Assembly (NCBI GenBank): GCA_019413955.1 | Contig: DXMX01000005.1 | Span: 27,213 to 33,433 of the forward strand | Length of the DNA stretch: 6,221 bases | Reading direction: 5' to 3' | Origin: Collinsella sp. | Lineage (GTDB): Bacteria > Actinomycetota > Coriobacteriia > Coriobacteriales > Coriobacteriaceae | Shown here: piece after piece, positions 4,337-6,221 of the stretch | Position numbering within the stretch: position 1 is the first letter of the stretch | Layout: each line of letters starts with the position of its first letter | Notes under the pieces: generated by a model | What the model saw: the letters and a program-made list of their open reading frames with translations, nothing else | Database searches by the model: none | What the model was told of the DNA's origin: nothing | Translations under genes and position numbers: made by a program

Positions 4337-6221
4337 ATGAGCGACATCATGAGGCCGATCCCGTTTTCGCAGCTGATGAACTGGATCATCGAGGAGCACA
4401 AGACTCAGGGCGCCGTCTTTGGCGTGCGCAAGATGGTCACGACCAACCAGGAGGGCGCGCTTCCCATTTTTGACGAGCGCATCGAGACTCCGTTTGGCCC
4501 GGCCGCCGGCCCCAACACGCAGCTTGCCCAGAACATTGTGGCATCCTACGTGGCCGGTTCCCGCTTCTTTGAGCTCAAGACCGTTCAGGTTATGGACGGC
4601 GAGGAGCTCTCCAAGTGTGTGAACAAGCCCTGCATCGTGGCGCAGGACGAGTGCTACAACTGCGAGTGGTCGACCGAGCTCGAGGTTCCGCAGGCCTTTG
4701 CCGAGTACGTGAAGGCATGGTTCGCATGCCACCTCATCGCTCGCGAGTACGGCCTGGGTAGCCCGGACGGCTTTGTCTTTAACATGTCCGTGGGCTATGA
4801 CCTGGAGGGTATCAAGAGCCCCAAGGTCGACGCCTACATCGAGGGCATGAAGGACGCCAGCGGCTCCGAGGTTTGGAATGAGTGCCGCACGTGGGCGCTC
4901 GCTAACCTGGACAAGTTTGAGCATGTTGACGCCGCGTTTGTCGAGTCCATCCCGGCGCGCGTCTCCAACTCCATCACCGAGTCTACCCTGCACGGCTGCC
5001 CGCCGGCCGAGATCGAGCGCATCGCGACCTATCTGATCACCGAGAAGGGCCTCAACACCTACATCAAGTGCAACCCCACGCTGCTGGGCTATGAGTTTGC
5101 ACGTCAGCGCCTCAACGAGCTGGGCTTTGACTACATCGTCTTCGATGACACGCACTTCCGCGAGGACCTGCAGTGGGCCGATGCCGTGCCCATGTTCGAG
5201 CGCCTGATTGCCCTGTGCGCCGAGCGCGGCCTGGAGTTCGGCGTCAAGATGACCAACACCTTCCCCGTCGACGTGACGAGAAACGAGCTGCCATCCACCG
5301 AGATGTACATGTCCGGCCGTTCGCTGTTCTCGCTGACCATCGAGGCCGCCCGTCGCATTACCGAGCAGTTCGATGGCAAACTGCGCATCAGCTACTCCGG
5401 CGGCGCCACGGTCTACAACATCCGCGCCCTGTATGACGCCGGTATTTGGCCCGTCACCCTGGCGACCGACGTGCTCAAGCCCGGTGGCTACGAGCGCTTT
5501 AGCCAAATGGCCGGCGAGTTTACCGACCTGGACGGCAAGCCGTTCGCGGGCGTCTCGCTCGAGGCCGTGACCGCGATTCAGACCGACTCGCTCACCAACC
5601 CGCTCTACAAGAAGCCGCTGCGCCCGCTGCCCGATCGCAAGGTCGCCGGCAAGAGCCCGCTTTCCGACTGTTTTACCACGCCGTGCCGCACGAGCTGCCC
5701 CATCCAGCAGGATATTCCCGCCTATCTGGCGGCTGTTGACGAGGGGCGCTACGAGGACGCGCTCAACATCATCATCGAGCGCAACGCCCTGCCGTTCATT
5801 ACCGGCACCATCTGCCCGCATCCCTGCGGCCGCGCTTGCGAGCGTGCGTTCTACGAGCCCGAGGGCGCCCAGATTCGCGCCAGCAAGCTCAAGGCCGCCC
5901 GCGAGGCCATGACCGCCGTGCTGCCTAAGCTGCGCGCCCAGGCCATCGCCAACGACAGCGAGCGCAACGTTGCCGTTATCGGCGGCGGCCCTGCCGGTCT
6001 GGCGACGGCGTTCTTCCTGACGCGCGCCGGCGTGCCCGTCACCATCTTCGAGGCCCGCGATTCGCTTGGCGGCGTGGTCCGTCACGTGATCCCCGAGTTC
6101 CGTATTGCGAGCGACGACATCTCCCACGATGCCGAGCTCTGCCTGGCCTTTGGCGCCGAGGTGCAACTTAATGCTCGCGTGGAGTCCATCGGCGAGCTCA
6201 AGGCCCAGGGCTTTACCGACG
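4337..6221 (+). CDS. ygfK: YgfK-type iron-sulfur flavoprotein (putative selenate reductase subunit family), N-terminal 628 residues
   Basis: The gene starts at ATG 4337, with AGAGGAG 6 nt upstream, and is still open at the window end. E. coli YgfK has about 1,030 residues, so roughly 60% is present. The start MSDIMRPIPF and GPAAGPNTQLAQNIV match YgfK closely. Residues about 1-430 form a dihydropyrimidine dehydrogenase-like region with FNMSVGYDLEGIK, STLHGCPP, NPTLLGY and SYSGGA. Two cysteine sets follow, Cys445/Cys450/Cys454 and Cys493/Cys497/Cys501, as in the iron-sulfur domains of glutamate synthase small subunit and dihydropyrimidine dehydrogenase. An FAD-binding Rossmann motif GGGPAG begins at Gly549 and leads into FEARDSLGGVV. 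The protein is probably a cytosolic NAD(P)H-linked electron-transfer reductase. Once tied to selenate reduction, ygfK is now associated with anaerobic purine/urate degradation clusters. The C-terminal NAD(P) and ferredoxin-like parts should lie beyond the window. Confidence 0.94.
   Translation, partial: MSDIMRPIPFSQLMNWIIEEHKTQGAVFGVRKMVTTNQEGALPIFDERIETPFGPAAGPNTQLAQNIVASYVAGSRFFELKTVQVMDGEELSKCVNKPCIVAQDECYNCEWSTELEVPQAFAEYVKAWFACHLIAREYGLGSPDGFVFNMSVGYDLEGIKSPKVDAYIEGMKDASGSEVWNECRTWALANLDKFEHVDAAFVESIPARVSNSITESTLHGCPPAEIERIATYLITEKGLNTYIKCNPTLLGYEFARQRLNELGFDYIVFDDTHFREDLQWADAVPMFERLIALCAERGLEFGVKMTNTFPVDVTRNELPSTEMYMSGRSLFSLTIEAARRITEQFDGKLRISYSGGATVYNIRALYDAGIWPVTLATDVLKPGGYERFSQMAGEFTDLDGKPFAGVSLEAVTAIQTDSLTNPLYKKPLRPLPDRKVAGKSPLSDCFTTPCRTSCPIQQDIPAYLAAVDEGRYEDALNIIIERNALPFITGTICPHPCGRACERAFYEPEGAQIRASKLKAAREAMTAVLPKLRAQAIANDSERNVAVIGGGPAGLATAFFLTRAGVPVTIFEARDSLGGVVRHVIPEFRIASDDISHDAELCLAFGAEVQLNARVESIGELKAQGFTD

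Noticed and set aside
4184..6166. A 660-codon open frame on the minus strand opposite ygfK
   Set aside because: It lies entirely antisense to a confidently recognised gene. It has a low-complexity Gly/Ala/Val/His/Leu composition typical of the complement of high-GC coding DNA, and no recognisable domain.

Overview
This window looks like a chromosomal piece of a high-GC, host-associated anaerobe. Protein-level resemblance and codon habits (GGC, GCC and CTC codons, with TTT tolerated) suggest a Coriobacteriia member such as Collinsella. That placement is an inference from style and was not tested by a search. The gene content matches the anaerobic purine/uric-acid utilisation loci of gut bacteria (the E. 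coli ygeW-ygfU region type): an NCS2 purine permease, the SsnA amidohydrolase and the YgfK iron-sulfur flavoprotein.

Layout. Positions 1-119 (+) hold the last 38 codons of a RidA-family enamine/imine deaminase. A near-perfect 14-15 bp stem with A and T tracts (150-187) acts as a shared terminator between it and the convergent gene at 232-888 (-), a YheO/DauR-type PAS plus helix-turn-helix regulator. The regulator is divergent from the permease across a 352-nt AT-rich intergenic region (889-1240). That region contains a plausible promoter, three copies of TTGACCA and other short repeats, and is the best place to look for operators. The permease (1241-2635), ssnA (2832-4187) and the first 628 residues of ygfK (4337 to the window end) follow on the + strand. 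They are separated by 196-nt and 149-nt spacers, both unusually rich in GC hairpins.

How they may work together (inference). The permease brings in urate, xanthine or a related purine. SsnA and YgfK take part in reductive or hydrolytic opening of the purine, with further enzymes expected outside the window. The PAS-HTH protein probably senses a pathway ligand and controls the divergent permease-ssnA-ygfK unit. RidA would fit as a detoxifier if the locus also encodes a 2,3-diaminopropionate ammonia-lyase (YgeX), which yields 2-aminoacrylate, but that gene is not visible here.

The most unusual protein-level observation is in the permease: by hand alignment, two membrane carboxylates important in characterised NCS2 carriers appear to be glutamines. 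No CRISPR array, IS element, tRNA or rRNA was seen.
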